Source: an uncultured Eubacteriales bacterium
Lineage (GTDB): Bacteria > Bacillota > Clostridia > Oscillospirales > CAG-272
Direction of reading: 5' to 3'
Assembly (NCBI GenBank): GCA_900556615.1
Contig: USPP01000132.1
Span: 1 to 5,623, forward strand
DNA length: 5,623 nucleotides
Each line of letters begins with the position of its first letter. Within the stretch, counting starts at the first letter, position 1. The position numbers and the translations under genes are program-made. This document shows positions 1 to 4,353 of the stretch, in pieces. A model generated the notes under the pieces. It saw nothing but the letters and a program-made list of their open reading frames with translations, was not told where the DNA came from and did no database searches.

Positions 1-216
1 AATTGCCACACTGGTTGTAAGAAGACATACCTGCGTAAATTCTGTAATATTAATGTCGTTATTTTCTTCAAAACAAAGTGCTTTCAAGTCCAAATCAACT
101 GCCTTAGATGCCTGTTCAAACACATCTTTTGCCACTGCTGAATTTTCATAAACATTTTGTCCCATTCCTACCACCTGTGCTCCCTGTCCGGGGAAGACAA
201 ATGCAATTTTACCCAT
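1..216 (-). CDS. fabD: Malonyl-CoA:ACP transacylase, N-terminal 72 codons (partial)
   Basis: FabD transfers the malonyl group from malonyl-CoA to the phosphopantetheine arm of acyl carrier protein, supplying the extender for type II fatty-acid synthesis in the cytoplasm. I translated the frame from the ATG at 214-216. It begins MGKIAFVFPGQGAQ, the hallmark N-terminus of the family, in which the Gln at residue 11 forms part of the oxyanion hole. The frame stays open for 72 codons and runs off the left edge, so the GHSLG nucleophile motif and the rest of the roughly 300-residue protein are not seen. An AGGAT Shine-Dalgarno (223-227) sits 6 bases before the start. The gene follows acpP on the same strand with a 146-bp gap containing a strong hairpin, and is probably expressed by read-through from the acpP promoter. 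Identity is firm; a PKS-type acyltransferase is unlikely next to a stand-alone acpP. Confidence 0.92.
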   Translation of the reverse strand, partial: MGKIAFVFPGQGAQVVGMGQNVYENSAVAKDVFEQASKAVDLDLKALCFEENNDINITEFTQVCLLTTSVAI

Positions 217-281
217 AGTTCTATCCTAGCCTTTCTTTCGTCATTCTCTCATCATTGGTGCGTATACATTGCACTCTAAAA

Positions 282-329
282 CATTGACACCAAGAGAAGC
301 GGACTATGTCAAACCTTCTTGGTGTCAAT
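282..329 (-). terminator. Long hairpin between acpP and fabD (attenuator or partial terminator)
   Basis: A perfect 13-bp inverted repeat (282-294 with 317-329, arm ATTGACACCAAGA) encloses a 22-base loop. In the direction of transcription the stem is followed by only GTTTTAGAG, a weak U-tract, so complete termination is doubtful. It lies 33 bases after the acpP stop and 65 bases before the fabD start. A smaller hairpin (ACCTG, 334-338 with 344-348) precedes it. The likely role, by inference, is to lower fabD expression relative to acpP or to protect the 3' end of an acpP transcript; ACP is normally needed in large excess over FabD. Confidence 0.55.
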
Positions 330-362
330 CTTGACCTGTTTATCAGGTTATGTGCAATTGTT

Positions 363-593
363 TTACTCTACACCTTTGCTCTTTAAGAAATTAATTACGT
401 CGCCTACTGTGTTGATGCTTTCCAAATCATCCGTAGGAATCTCAACATCATACTCCTCTTCAAGAGCCATGATCAATTCATAGAGATCAAGAGAATCTGC
501 TCCCAAATCATCTTTGAAAGAAGATGCTTCTGTGATGCTGTCTGCATCTACGCTCAACTGATCTGCGATAAGTTCCTGCATTTTTTCTAACAT
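363..593 (-). CDS. acpP: Acyl carrier protein
   Basis: A 76-residue acidic, four-helix carrier protein that holds growing acyl chains as thioesters on a 4'-phosphopantetheine arm during fatty-acid synthesis. The attachment motif GADSLDLYEL is present at residues 31-40, with Ser34 the modified serine. The recognition helix after it (IMALEEEYDVEIP) is the typical acidic surface read by FabD, FabH, FabF and AcpS. Length matches the family (75-80 residues). The start is supported by AAGGAG ending about 10 bases upstream. Its own promoter lies just upstream (663-691), and fabD follows downstream, so this is the first gene of a fatty-acid operon. A specialised carrier for polyketides or D-alanylation is less likely given the fabD neighbour. 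Confidence 0.97.
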   Translation of the reverse strand: MLEKMQELIADQLSVDADSITEASSFKDDLGADSLDLYELIMALEEEYDVEIPTDDLESINTVGDVINFLKSKGVE

Positions 594-634
594 AATACGA
601 TTTCTCCTTTTTACTTAAATTCTTTTTTTATTCG

Positions 635-653
635 TTCAAAAATATACTTTGAA
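635..653. promoter_or_regulatory. Candidate operator at the acpP transcription start
   Basis: Palindrome TTCAAA-N7-TTTGAA (635-640 and 648-653). It lies a few bases downstream of the start site predicted from the acpP promoter (near 656), where a bound repressor would block initiation or early elongation. Fatty-acid genes in Firmicutes are commonly controlled by FapR or by the MarR-family regulator FabT. The half-site resembles FabT-type TTTGA/TCAAA elements, but the half-site order and spacing differ from the FabT box as I know it. The regulator is therefore unassigned. Confidence 0.4.
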
Positions 654-662
654 TCACCATGT

Positions 663-691
663 ATTGTAGCGTATCCACATACGTTTGTCAA
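663..691 (-). promoter_or_regulatory. Sigma-A promoter of acpP
   Basis: On the minus strand, a perfect -35 TTGACA (686-691), a 17-base spacer and -10 TACAAT (663-668). The expected start is near 656, giving a 5' leader of roughly 60 bases before the acpP ATG. The -35 box sits 12 bases past the stop of the upstream membrane-protein gene. acpP is therefore driven independently of that gene. Confidence 0.85.
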
Positions 692-702
692 GATTTTTCC
701 AT

Positions 703-999
703 TTATATAAACTGGAGTGTAAAACAAACCACCGCCGCCAAGGTAAGCAGCACATAAAAAACGATTGCTTTCTTCCTCTCCGGATAGGCTTTCAGGGCAT
801 TTAAAACAAACAGCACAATAACAATTCCAAGCTCCGTTTTTAACATCCAGCCCTTATTCATCCCCATGCCCACATCGATAATGATAAAGATTAACAATAT
901 GGCAGTCAGTATACTTTGTAAAATCATGAGCACTTTTTCTTTCTGTCTCATAAGCCCCCACGCGCCTGCCATATCCTGCGAAAATTTTCTATCTGCCAT
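703..999 (-). CDS. Small three-helix membrane protein, unknown function
   Basis: 98 residues that I cannot assign to a named family. A charged N-terminus (residues 1-22, ending MRQKEK) is followed by three hydrophobic segments at about 23-43, 55-69 and 79-97. A short polar stretch KAYPERKK (70-77) separates the last two. By the positive-inside rule the N-terminus and the KAYPERKK loop would be cytoplasmic. No signal-peptide cleavage site or catalytic motif is visible. The start is well supported: GAAAGGAG is placed 6 to 7 bases before the ATG. It sits between tRNA-Thr and acpP on the same strand. A hairpin and a possible weak promoter lie upstream, and acpP has its own promoter downstream, so no functional link to fatty-acid synthesis is shown. 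Hydrophobic composition, spacing and the RBS argue that it is a real gene. Confidence 0.75.
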   Translation of the reverse strand: MADRKFSQDMAGAWGLMRQKEKVLMILQSILTAILLIFIIIDVGMGMNKGWMLKTELGIVIVLFVLNALKAYPERKKAIVFYVLLTLAAVVCFTLQFI

Positions 1000-1020
1000 T
1001 TATTTCTCCTTTCTTATTGA

Positions 1021-1058
1021 AACTGCCTGCATCCACTTTACTGTAAATGCAGGCAGTT
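1021..1058 (-). terminator. Hairpin after tRNA-Thr, upstream of the membrane-protein gene
   Basis: Perfect 12-bp inverted repeat (AACTGCCTGCAT at 1021-1032, complement at 1047-1058) around a 14-base loop. It can be refolded or extended with TTTA/TAAA (1037-1040 and 1044-1047). It begins 45 bases past the tRNA-Thr 3' end and is the natural 3' boundary of that transcript. The U-tract after it (TTTCAATAAG) is poor, so termination may be partial. It then forms part of the leader of the 98-residue membrane-protein gene, whose ATG is 21 bases further on. An alternative role as a leader regulatory hairpin for that gene cannot be excluded. Confidence 0.6.
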
Positions 1059-1060
1059 CG

Positions 1061-1083
1061 AAAATAGTATACAAAATAGTATA
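1061..1083. repeat. Tandem AAAATAGTATA repeat
   Basis: Two identical 11-base units (1061-1071 and 1073-1083) separated by one base, a 12-base period. They overlap the -10 region of the possible promoter upstream of the membrane-protein gene. This could be chance A+T-rich redundancy or a binding site; the sequence does not decide. Confidence 0.5.
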
Positions 1084-1093
1084 TTGTAAACAA
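1066..1093 (-). promoter_or_regulatory. Possible promoter for the small membrane-protein gene
   Basis: On the minus strand, TTGTTT (1088-1093), a 16-base spacer and TATACT (1066-1071). The -10 is good and the -35 weak. Transcription would start near 1059 and pass through the 1021-1058 hairpin before reaching the gene. Read-through from tRNA-Thr is the alternative source of the message. Confidence 0.4.
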
Positions 1094-1102
1094 AATAAAG
1101 GA

Positions 1103-1175
1103 AGCTTCGAAAGGGACTTGAACCCTCGACCCCTTCATTACGAGTGAAGTGCTCTACCGACTGAGCTATCGAAGC
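1103..1175 (-). tRNA. tRNA-Thr (anticodon CGU)
   Basis: The minus strand folds into a complete cloverleaf. The acceptor stem GCTTCGA/TCGAAGC has 7 perfect pairs, the D arm contains AGCTCAGTCGGTAGAGC, and the anticodon stem is CTTCA/TGAAG with loop CTCGTAA. The T arm carries GGTTCAAGTCC. The anticodon CGU (plus-strand complement at 1140-1142) reads ACG, so this is threonine. The 73 bases end at a U discriminator with no encoded CCA, so the end must be added by CCA nucleotidyltransferase. It has its own promoter and is transcribed as a single tRNA. Confidence 0.96.
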
Positions 1176-1200
1176 ACACGGTGTATAACCGACAGAATAT

Positions 1201-1229
1201 ATAATACACATTCCTGATTTTTTTGTCAA
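1201..1229 (-). promoter_or_regulatory. Promoter of tRNA-Thr
   Basis: On the minus strand, consensus TTGACA (1224-1229), a 17-base A+T-rich spacer and TATTAT (1201-1206). The predicted start near 1194 leaves a leader of about 19 bases for RNase P to remove. Strength and position fit a stable-RNA gene. Confidence 0.85.
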
Positions 1230-1268
1230 GTAATTCATTCATACTTTTGGTCATTTTTTCAAATAGGC

Positions 1269-1321
1269 AAAAACACCACCGGCACATAAAAAGCAAGTCC
1301 TGCCCTCATGCACCGGTGGTG
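1269..1321 (-). terminator. Intrinsic terminator of htpG
   Basis: On the minus strand, a 9-bp G+C-rich stem CACCACCGG/CCGGTGGTG (1313-1321 with 1274-1282) is followed by TTTTT (1269-1273). The stem starts 24 bases after the htpG stop. The loop is long, about 30 bases. It cleanly separates htpG from the tRNA-Thr promoter. Confidence 0.85.
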
Positions 1322-1345
1322 CTCTCCTAATCATAATACCTTACA

Positions 1346-3394
1346 TTACTTAGTAAGCAGCATCATAATCTCATTGCTTCGATTAATAAACTCTGTCATC
1401 TTATCTGCCTGCAGTGGCTGATGGCTAATCATTGCCAGATCATAAAGTTGTTTGCAGAACATATCGCTGTGCTCGCCGTCTTTGTTCGCCAGCAGATACT
1501 GAACCAAATCGTTGTTTGCATTCAGAACAAGCGTCTGTCCGACATCCGGCAGTTCCATACCGCCCATGCCATTTGCGGAATACATCTTCATCATATCCTG
1601 CATCCTTCTGGCCTCTTCAGACAAGGTAATCATAGAAGAAACTTTATCATTTTTCAATTTCTCCACTTTAACCTCTAATTGGTCTTTTCCGGTTGCTTTG
1701 CGGAACAACTCTTTCAAAGTCTCGGTATCTTCTTTCAGTTTTTCCTCATCGCCTTCTTCTTTGAAAGCATCCGTCAAATCTGCATCAATTCTCTGGAATT
1801 TCACATCGTCATCACCGGCTTCTAACGCAGAAACAAACGGCTGGTCAATATTATGAAGAAGTACCACTGCGTTCATATCCTGCTCACGGAACATCTTCAC
1901 ATACTGGCTCTGCTGCTGCAAATCTGTCACATAGTAAACAATCTTCTTTGGCGCTTCAGTTTCTTCCGAGGACTTCTCTTCCTCTTTGCCTTCTTCAACC
2001 ACTTCAGCCTCTACTTCCGGCTCCGGAATTGTCTCCAAATACTCTTTTAATGTACTGTATTTGTCGTCTAAGTCTTTGAACAAAACATAATCTTTAATTT
2101 TCTCTTTGAACTTCTCATCTTTCAAGCAGCCAAATTTGATAAACGGGCTGATATCATCCCAATATTTCTCGTAATTCTCGCGGTCTGTTTTGCACATACC
2201 GGAAAGTTTATCTGCCACTTTTTTCGTAATATAATCCGAAATCTTCTTTACAAATCCGTCATTCTGCAAAGCACTTCGGCTTACGTTCAATGGCAAATCC
2301 GGGCAGTCAATAACGCCCTTCAACAACATCAGAAATTCCGGAATTACTTCCTTAATATTATCCGCAATAAATACCTGATTGTTGTATAACTTAATCATAC
2401 CTTCAACATTCTCATACTCTAAGTTTACTTTCGGGAAGTACAAGATACCTTTTAAGTTAAACGGATAATCCATATTCAAATGAATCCAGAATAACGGCTC
2501 ACGGTAATCGTTAAATACTTTACGGTAAAATGTCTTGTATTCCTCTTCGGTACACTCATTTGGATGTTTTGCCCAAAGTGGGTGGGTATCACTAATGGAT
2601 ACCGGACGTTTCAAAATTTTGGTCTTTTTAACCGGCTCTTTTGCTTCTTCGCCCTCTTTTTTGTCATCCTCTTTTGGCTCTTCCACAATTTCCTCAATAA
2701 CCGTATCTTCCTCTGTCACTTCCTCGCTCGGAATTGTCTCATACTCCGGCTCAGCATTTGCCTTTGTAAGGAAAATTTCAACCGGCATAAAGGAACAATA
2801 TTTATCCAAAACTTCACGAACACGATATTCATTGGAAAATTCATAACTGTCTTCATTCAAATGAAGGATAATTTCAGTTCCGACCGTATCTTTGTCGCTG
2901 TCACTCATCTCAAATTCGGTTCCGCACTCTGACTCCCAGTGAATCGCCTGCTCGCCCTCAAGATAAGAACAAGTATTAATCTCCACACGGTCAGCCACCA
3001 TAAAGGCCGAATAAAAACCAAGTCCGAAATGTCCGATGATGCCGTTGTTTTTGGTATCCTCTCCTTCATATTTATTAATGAAATCGAGAGCGCCGGAGAG
3101 CGCAATCTGACACAGATACTTATCAAGCTCCTCCTCTGTCATTCCGATGCCGTTGTCAGATACGGTTATCGTTTTGTTCTCCTTATCGGCCTTCACGGTT
3201 ATACGATAATTGTCATCTATATCGGACACCTGTCCGAGAGAACTCAATCTGCGGAGCTTCGTGACTGCGTCACAGGCATTGGAAACGATCTCGCGCAGGA
3301 AAATATCCTTATCCGAATAGAGCCATTTTTTTATGATCGGGAATATGTGCTCGGTTTCAACAGATATCCCGCCTTTTTTGATTTCTTCTTCCAT
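1346..3394 (-). CDS. htpG: Molecular chaperone HtpG (bacterial Hsp90)
   Basis: An ATP-driven homodimeric cytoplasmic chaperone that clamps and remodels client proteins, working with DnaK in bacteria. The N-terminal GHKL ATPase domain (about 9-210) shows EIVSNACDA with catalytic Glu35 and Mg-binding Asn39, DNGIGM at 80-85, and the lid motif GHFGLGFYSAFMVAD at 121-135. The middle domain (about 265-560) carries LPLNVSRSALQ with Arg373, the residue that reaches the ATP gamma-phosphate. The C-terminal dimerisation domain follows, with no eukaryotic MEEVD tail. At 682 residues it is longer than E. coli HtpG (624). The extra length is mainly two charged insertions: residues about 222-262, at the N/middle junction where eukaryotic Hsp90 has its linker, and about 456-483. 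The start is supported by AAAGGA about 10 bases upstream. The gene has its own promoter and terminator, so it is monocistronic. No CIRCE element is visible, so HrcA control is unlikely. Confidence 0.98.
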   Translation of the reverse strand: MEEEIKKGGISVETEHIFPIIKKWLYSDKDIFLREIVSNACDAVTKLRRLSSLGQVSDIDDNYRITVKADKENKTITVSDNGIGMTEEELDKYLCQIALSGALDFINKYEGEDTKNNGIIGHFGLGFYSAFMVADRVEINTCSYLEGEQAIHWESECGTEFEMSDSDKDTVGTEIILHLNEDSYEFSNEYRVREVLDKYCSFMPVEIFLTKANAEPEYETIPSEEVTEEDTVIEEIVEEPKEDDKKEGEEAKEPVKKTKILKRPVSISDTHPLWAKHPNECTEEEYKTFYRKVFNDYREPLFWIHLNMDYPFNLKGILYFPKVNLEYENVEGMIKLYNNQVFIADNIKEVIPEFLMLLKGVIDCPDLPLNVSRSALQNDGFVKKISDYITKKVADKLSGMCKTDRENYEKYWDDISPFIKFGCLKDEKFKEKIKDYVLFKDLDDKYSTLKEYLETIPEPEVEAEVVEEGKEEEKSSEETEAPKKIVYYVTDLQQQSQYVKMFREQDMNAVVLLHNIDQPFVSALEAGDDDVKFQRIDADLTDAFKEEGDEEKLKEDTETLKELFRKATGKDQLEVKVEKLKNDKVSSMITLSEEARRMQDMMKMYSANGMGGMELPDVGQTLVLNANNDLVQYLLANKDGEHSDMFCKQLYDLAMISHQPLQADKMTEFINRSNEIMMLLTK

Positions 3395-3428
3395 GGTTTT
3401 ATCATCCTTTCAATTATGTCAATTCAGT

Positions 3429-3452
3429 ATAGAATATCTAAGTTTATTCTAT
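3429..3452. promoter_or_regulatory. Palindrome at the htpG transcription start (candidate operator)
   Basis: Perfect 8-bp inverted repeat ATAGAATA-N8-TATTCTAT (3429-3436 and 3445-3452) spanning the predicted htpG start (near 3444) and touching the -10 box. The position is typical of a repressor site. It does not match CIRCE (TTAGCACTC-N9-GAGTGCTAA), and I do not recognise it as a CtsR heptad repeat. The A+T-rich composition raises the chance of coincidence. Confidence 0.4.
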
Positions 3453-3479
3453 TTTATAATATATTATAATACATTTCAA
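3451..3479 (-). promoter_or_regulatory. Promoter of htpG
   Basis: On the minus strand, TTGAAA (3474-3479), a 17-base spacer made almost wholly of A and T, and TAAAAT (3451-3456). The leader would be about 50 bases. This is a vegetative sigma-A type promoter. Other TATAAT-like hexamers lie in the spacer, so the exact -10 is uncertain. Confidence 0.65.
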
Positions 3480-3595
3480 GAAATAAATGTTAAATTTTTA
3501 ATAATCGATCGAGATCACACGGATGAAGGGTGATAGTTCATAAAATATATCTTCAATTTCATGAATATTTATGTAAAATGCGCCTTGAATCTCTC

Positions 3596-3624
3596 TTGAC
3601 TTTTTTTTCTTTGAGTGATATAAT
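3596..3624 (+). promoter_or_regulatory. Promoter of the CAU tRNA gene
   Basis: TTGACT (3596-3601), a 17-base spacer beginning with seven T's, and perfect TATAAT (3619-3624) preceded by TGA. Start expected near 3631. It is strong and well spaced, as expected for a stable-RNA gene. It diverges from the htpG promoter; the 116 bases between them (3480-3595) show no gene. Confidence 0.88.
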
Positions 3625-3667
3625 ATTACTGTTAATCAGTAATGATGATTATCCGGAATTTTTCCGG
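3625..3667 (+). promoter_or_regulatory. Two hairpins in the tRNA leader
   Basis: ATTACTG-TTAAT-CAGTAAT (3625-3643, 7-bp arms) lies immediately after the -10 box, over the start site. CCGGAA-TTT-TTCCGG (3653-3667, 6-bp arms) includes the first two bases of the mature tRNA. The second hairpin would compete with the acceptor stem in the primary transcript. Its effect on RNase P processing is inference. Confidence 0.5.
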
Positions 3668-3742
3668 GCCAATAGCTCAGTTGGTTAGAGCTACCGGCTC
3701 ATAACCGGTCGGTCCTAGGTTCGAGTCCTAGTTGGCCCACCA
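3666..3742 (+). tRNA. tRNA with CAU anticodon: tRNA-Met(CAT) or, more likely, tRNA-Ile2
   Basis: 77 bases including an encoded 3' CCA. The acceptor stem GGGCCAA/TTGGCCC is fully paired, the D arm has AGCTCAGTTGGTTAGAGC, and the anticodon stem is ACCGG/CCGGT with loop CTCATAA. The anticodon CAU is at 3700-3702, and the T arm contains GGTTCGAGTCC. It is not the initiator, because bases 1 and 72 pair as G-C. Two elongator roles remain: methionine, or isoleucine after TilS converts C34 to lysidine. The C4-G69 and C5-G68 pairs, known TilS determinants in E. coli, and the anticodon arm GGCTCATAACC, like B. subtilis Ile2, favour Ile2. An automatic annotator may label it Met. It is a monocistronic unit with its own promoter and terminator. 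Confidence 0.95.
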
Positions 3743-3749
3743 TGTCGTT

Positions 3750-3788
3750 GCCGGAGCAAAGTTCGCTTTGCTCCGGCTTATTTTTTTT
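3750..3788 (+). terminator. Intrinsic terminator of the CAU tRNA gene
   Basis: Perfect 12-bp stem GCCGGAGCAAAG/CTTTGCTCCGGC (3750-3761 and 3766-3777) closed by a TTCG tetraloop and followed by TTA and eight T's (to 3788). It starts 8 bases after the tRNA CCA. This is a textbook strong terminator. Confidence 0.96.
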
Positions 3789-3870
3789 GCCCTTGGCAAA
3801 AATACACCATACTCCCACTCTATTTTTCTCCTTTTTCGAAAAAAGTCACACTGCGCCTTACCGCCCGCTT

Positions 3871-3921
3871 GCAGACGCGCTCGCTCCGGCTTGCTGTTAA
3901 CTTTTTTCGGGCAGCGTCTGC
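3871..3921. repeat. G+C-rich inverted repeat
   Basis: Perfect 8-bp arms GCAGACGC (3871-3878) and GCGTCTGC (3914-3921) enclose 35 bases that include a run of six T's. The patch is markedly richer in G+C than the surrounding sequence. It probably belongs to the same repeat material as the hairpins to its right. Its function is not known. Confidence 0.45.
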
Positions 3922-3946
3922 GGCCGCATTTTTGCTTCCGGAAGGT

Positions 3947-3986
3947 AAAAAAGGCAACCATTTGATACAGGAACGGTTGCCTTTTT
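3947..3986. terminator. Bidirectional intrinsic terminator
   Basis: AAAAAGGCAACC (3948-3959) and its exact complement GGTTGCCTTTTT (3975-3986) flank a 15-base loop. The arms carry the A-run on one side and the T-run on the other, so a 7-bp G+C-containing stem is followed by T's on either strand. It is placed to stop any plus-strand read-through from the tRNA and minus-strand transcription from the hydrolase side. No gene ends nearby, which is odd. Confidence 0.75.
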
Positions 3987-4128
3987 GAAAAAATAATTTT
4001 GAAAAGTTTTTTTGCTTGTCGTTTGTGTTAAGGAATCGCTGATTAAATCGGCTATGCAGGTTTCCGAGATGCTTTTTTGCACGGCAAGGCAAAAACGCAG
4101 GAATATGGTTCATATTTCAAGGTTTTTA

Positions 4129-4152
4129 GTAGCTGCGCCTCGGCGCAGCTAC
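4129..4152. repeat. Near-perfect 24-base palindrome
   Basis: 11-bp arms GTAGCTGCGCC (4129-4139) and GGCGCAGCTAC (4142-4152) separated by only two bases. It would extrude as a very stable hairpin, but is not followed by a T-run on either strand, so it is not a standard terminator. It resembles REP-like intergenic palindromes in form; membership in a family is not shown. Confidence 0.7.
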
Positions 4153-4353
4153 AGAAGCCGGGCATTAAGGAAATACCACACAATGCTTATTGTGCAGTTG
4201 CGCCGCCGATTTTTCGTCAAACAATACCTATTGAGGAGGCAAGGGTAACTACTTCTCTGCCGACGAAATTTGTGAAGTATGACGGAATAGAGGCAAGCAT
4301 ATGCGCAATAAAGGCGTTAGCTGTGTACCCTTAAATAAGGAATACTAAACGTC

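Larger units (their letters stand above)
3789..4353. other. Gene-free segment rich in inverted repeats
   Basis: 565 bases with no convincing coding region. Short open frames occur on both strands, but none has a ribosome site, a recognisable domain or protein-like composition; they are rich in Arg, Ser and Cys as expected for translated structured DNA. The left part (3789-4010) alternates A/T runs with G+C-rich patches and holds a bidirectional terminator. The right part (about 4020-4345) holds several hairpins: AATATG/CATATT (4102-4107, 4111-4116), an 11-bp palindrome (4129-4152), CACAAT/ATTGTG (4179-4184, 4189-4194) and a more distant TTTCGTC/GACGAAA pair (4212-4218, 4262-4268). The density of structure suggests dispersed intergenic repeat elements or an undescribed RNA. 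No target-site duplication or transposase is seen. Confidence 0.5.

Noticed and set aside
700..718. CCAGTTTATATAAATGG palindrome at the stop of the membrane-protein gene as a terminator
   Set aside because: The stem is A+T-rich and followed by A's, not T's, on the coding strand.
866..1147. 93-codon plus-strand frame
   Set aside because: It lies antisense to the membrane-protein gene and tRNA-Thr, with no RBS or protein-like composition.
1038..1238. 66-codon minus-strand frame containing SIAQSVEHFTRNEGVEGSSPF
   Set aside because: It is the translation of the tRNA-Thr gene and its flanks, a well-known type of spurious ORF.
1421..3126. Several open frames of 65-122 codons across htpG on both strands
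   Set aside because: They are shadows of htpG; the htpG frame carries all the conserved Hsp90 motifs.
2939..3469. 176-codon plus-strand frame antisense to the 5' end of htpG
   Set aside because: It is antisense to the most conserved part of Hsp90 and runs through the htpG promoter, with no recognisable domain. The length follows from htpG codon bias.
3395..3480. CIRCE or CtsR heat-shock operator at htpG
   Set aside because: No TTAGCACTC/GAGTGCTAA palindrome is present and I see no CtsR-like heptad direct repeat.
3728..4113. Open frames on both strands (77-97 codons) in the structured segment
   Set aside because: They pass through the tRNA end, a terminator hairpin and a second terminator, are rich in Arg, Cys and Ser, and have no RBS.
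4211..4305. 27-codon minus-strand frame starting MLASIPSYF
   Set aside because: It is short, has no Shine-Dalgarno site and starts within a hairpin-rich region; there is not enough to call a small protein.
4012..4334. Two overlapping plus-strand frames of 78 and 85 codons
   Set aside because: They cover several palindromes, lack start signals and have no protein family. They are more consistent with non-coding repeat DNA.
3666..4353. Integration site of a mobile element at the CAU tRNA 3' end
   Set aside because: I looked for a second copy of the tRNA 3' end downstream and found none, and there is no integrase or phage gene in the window.
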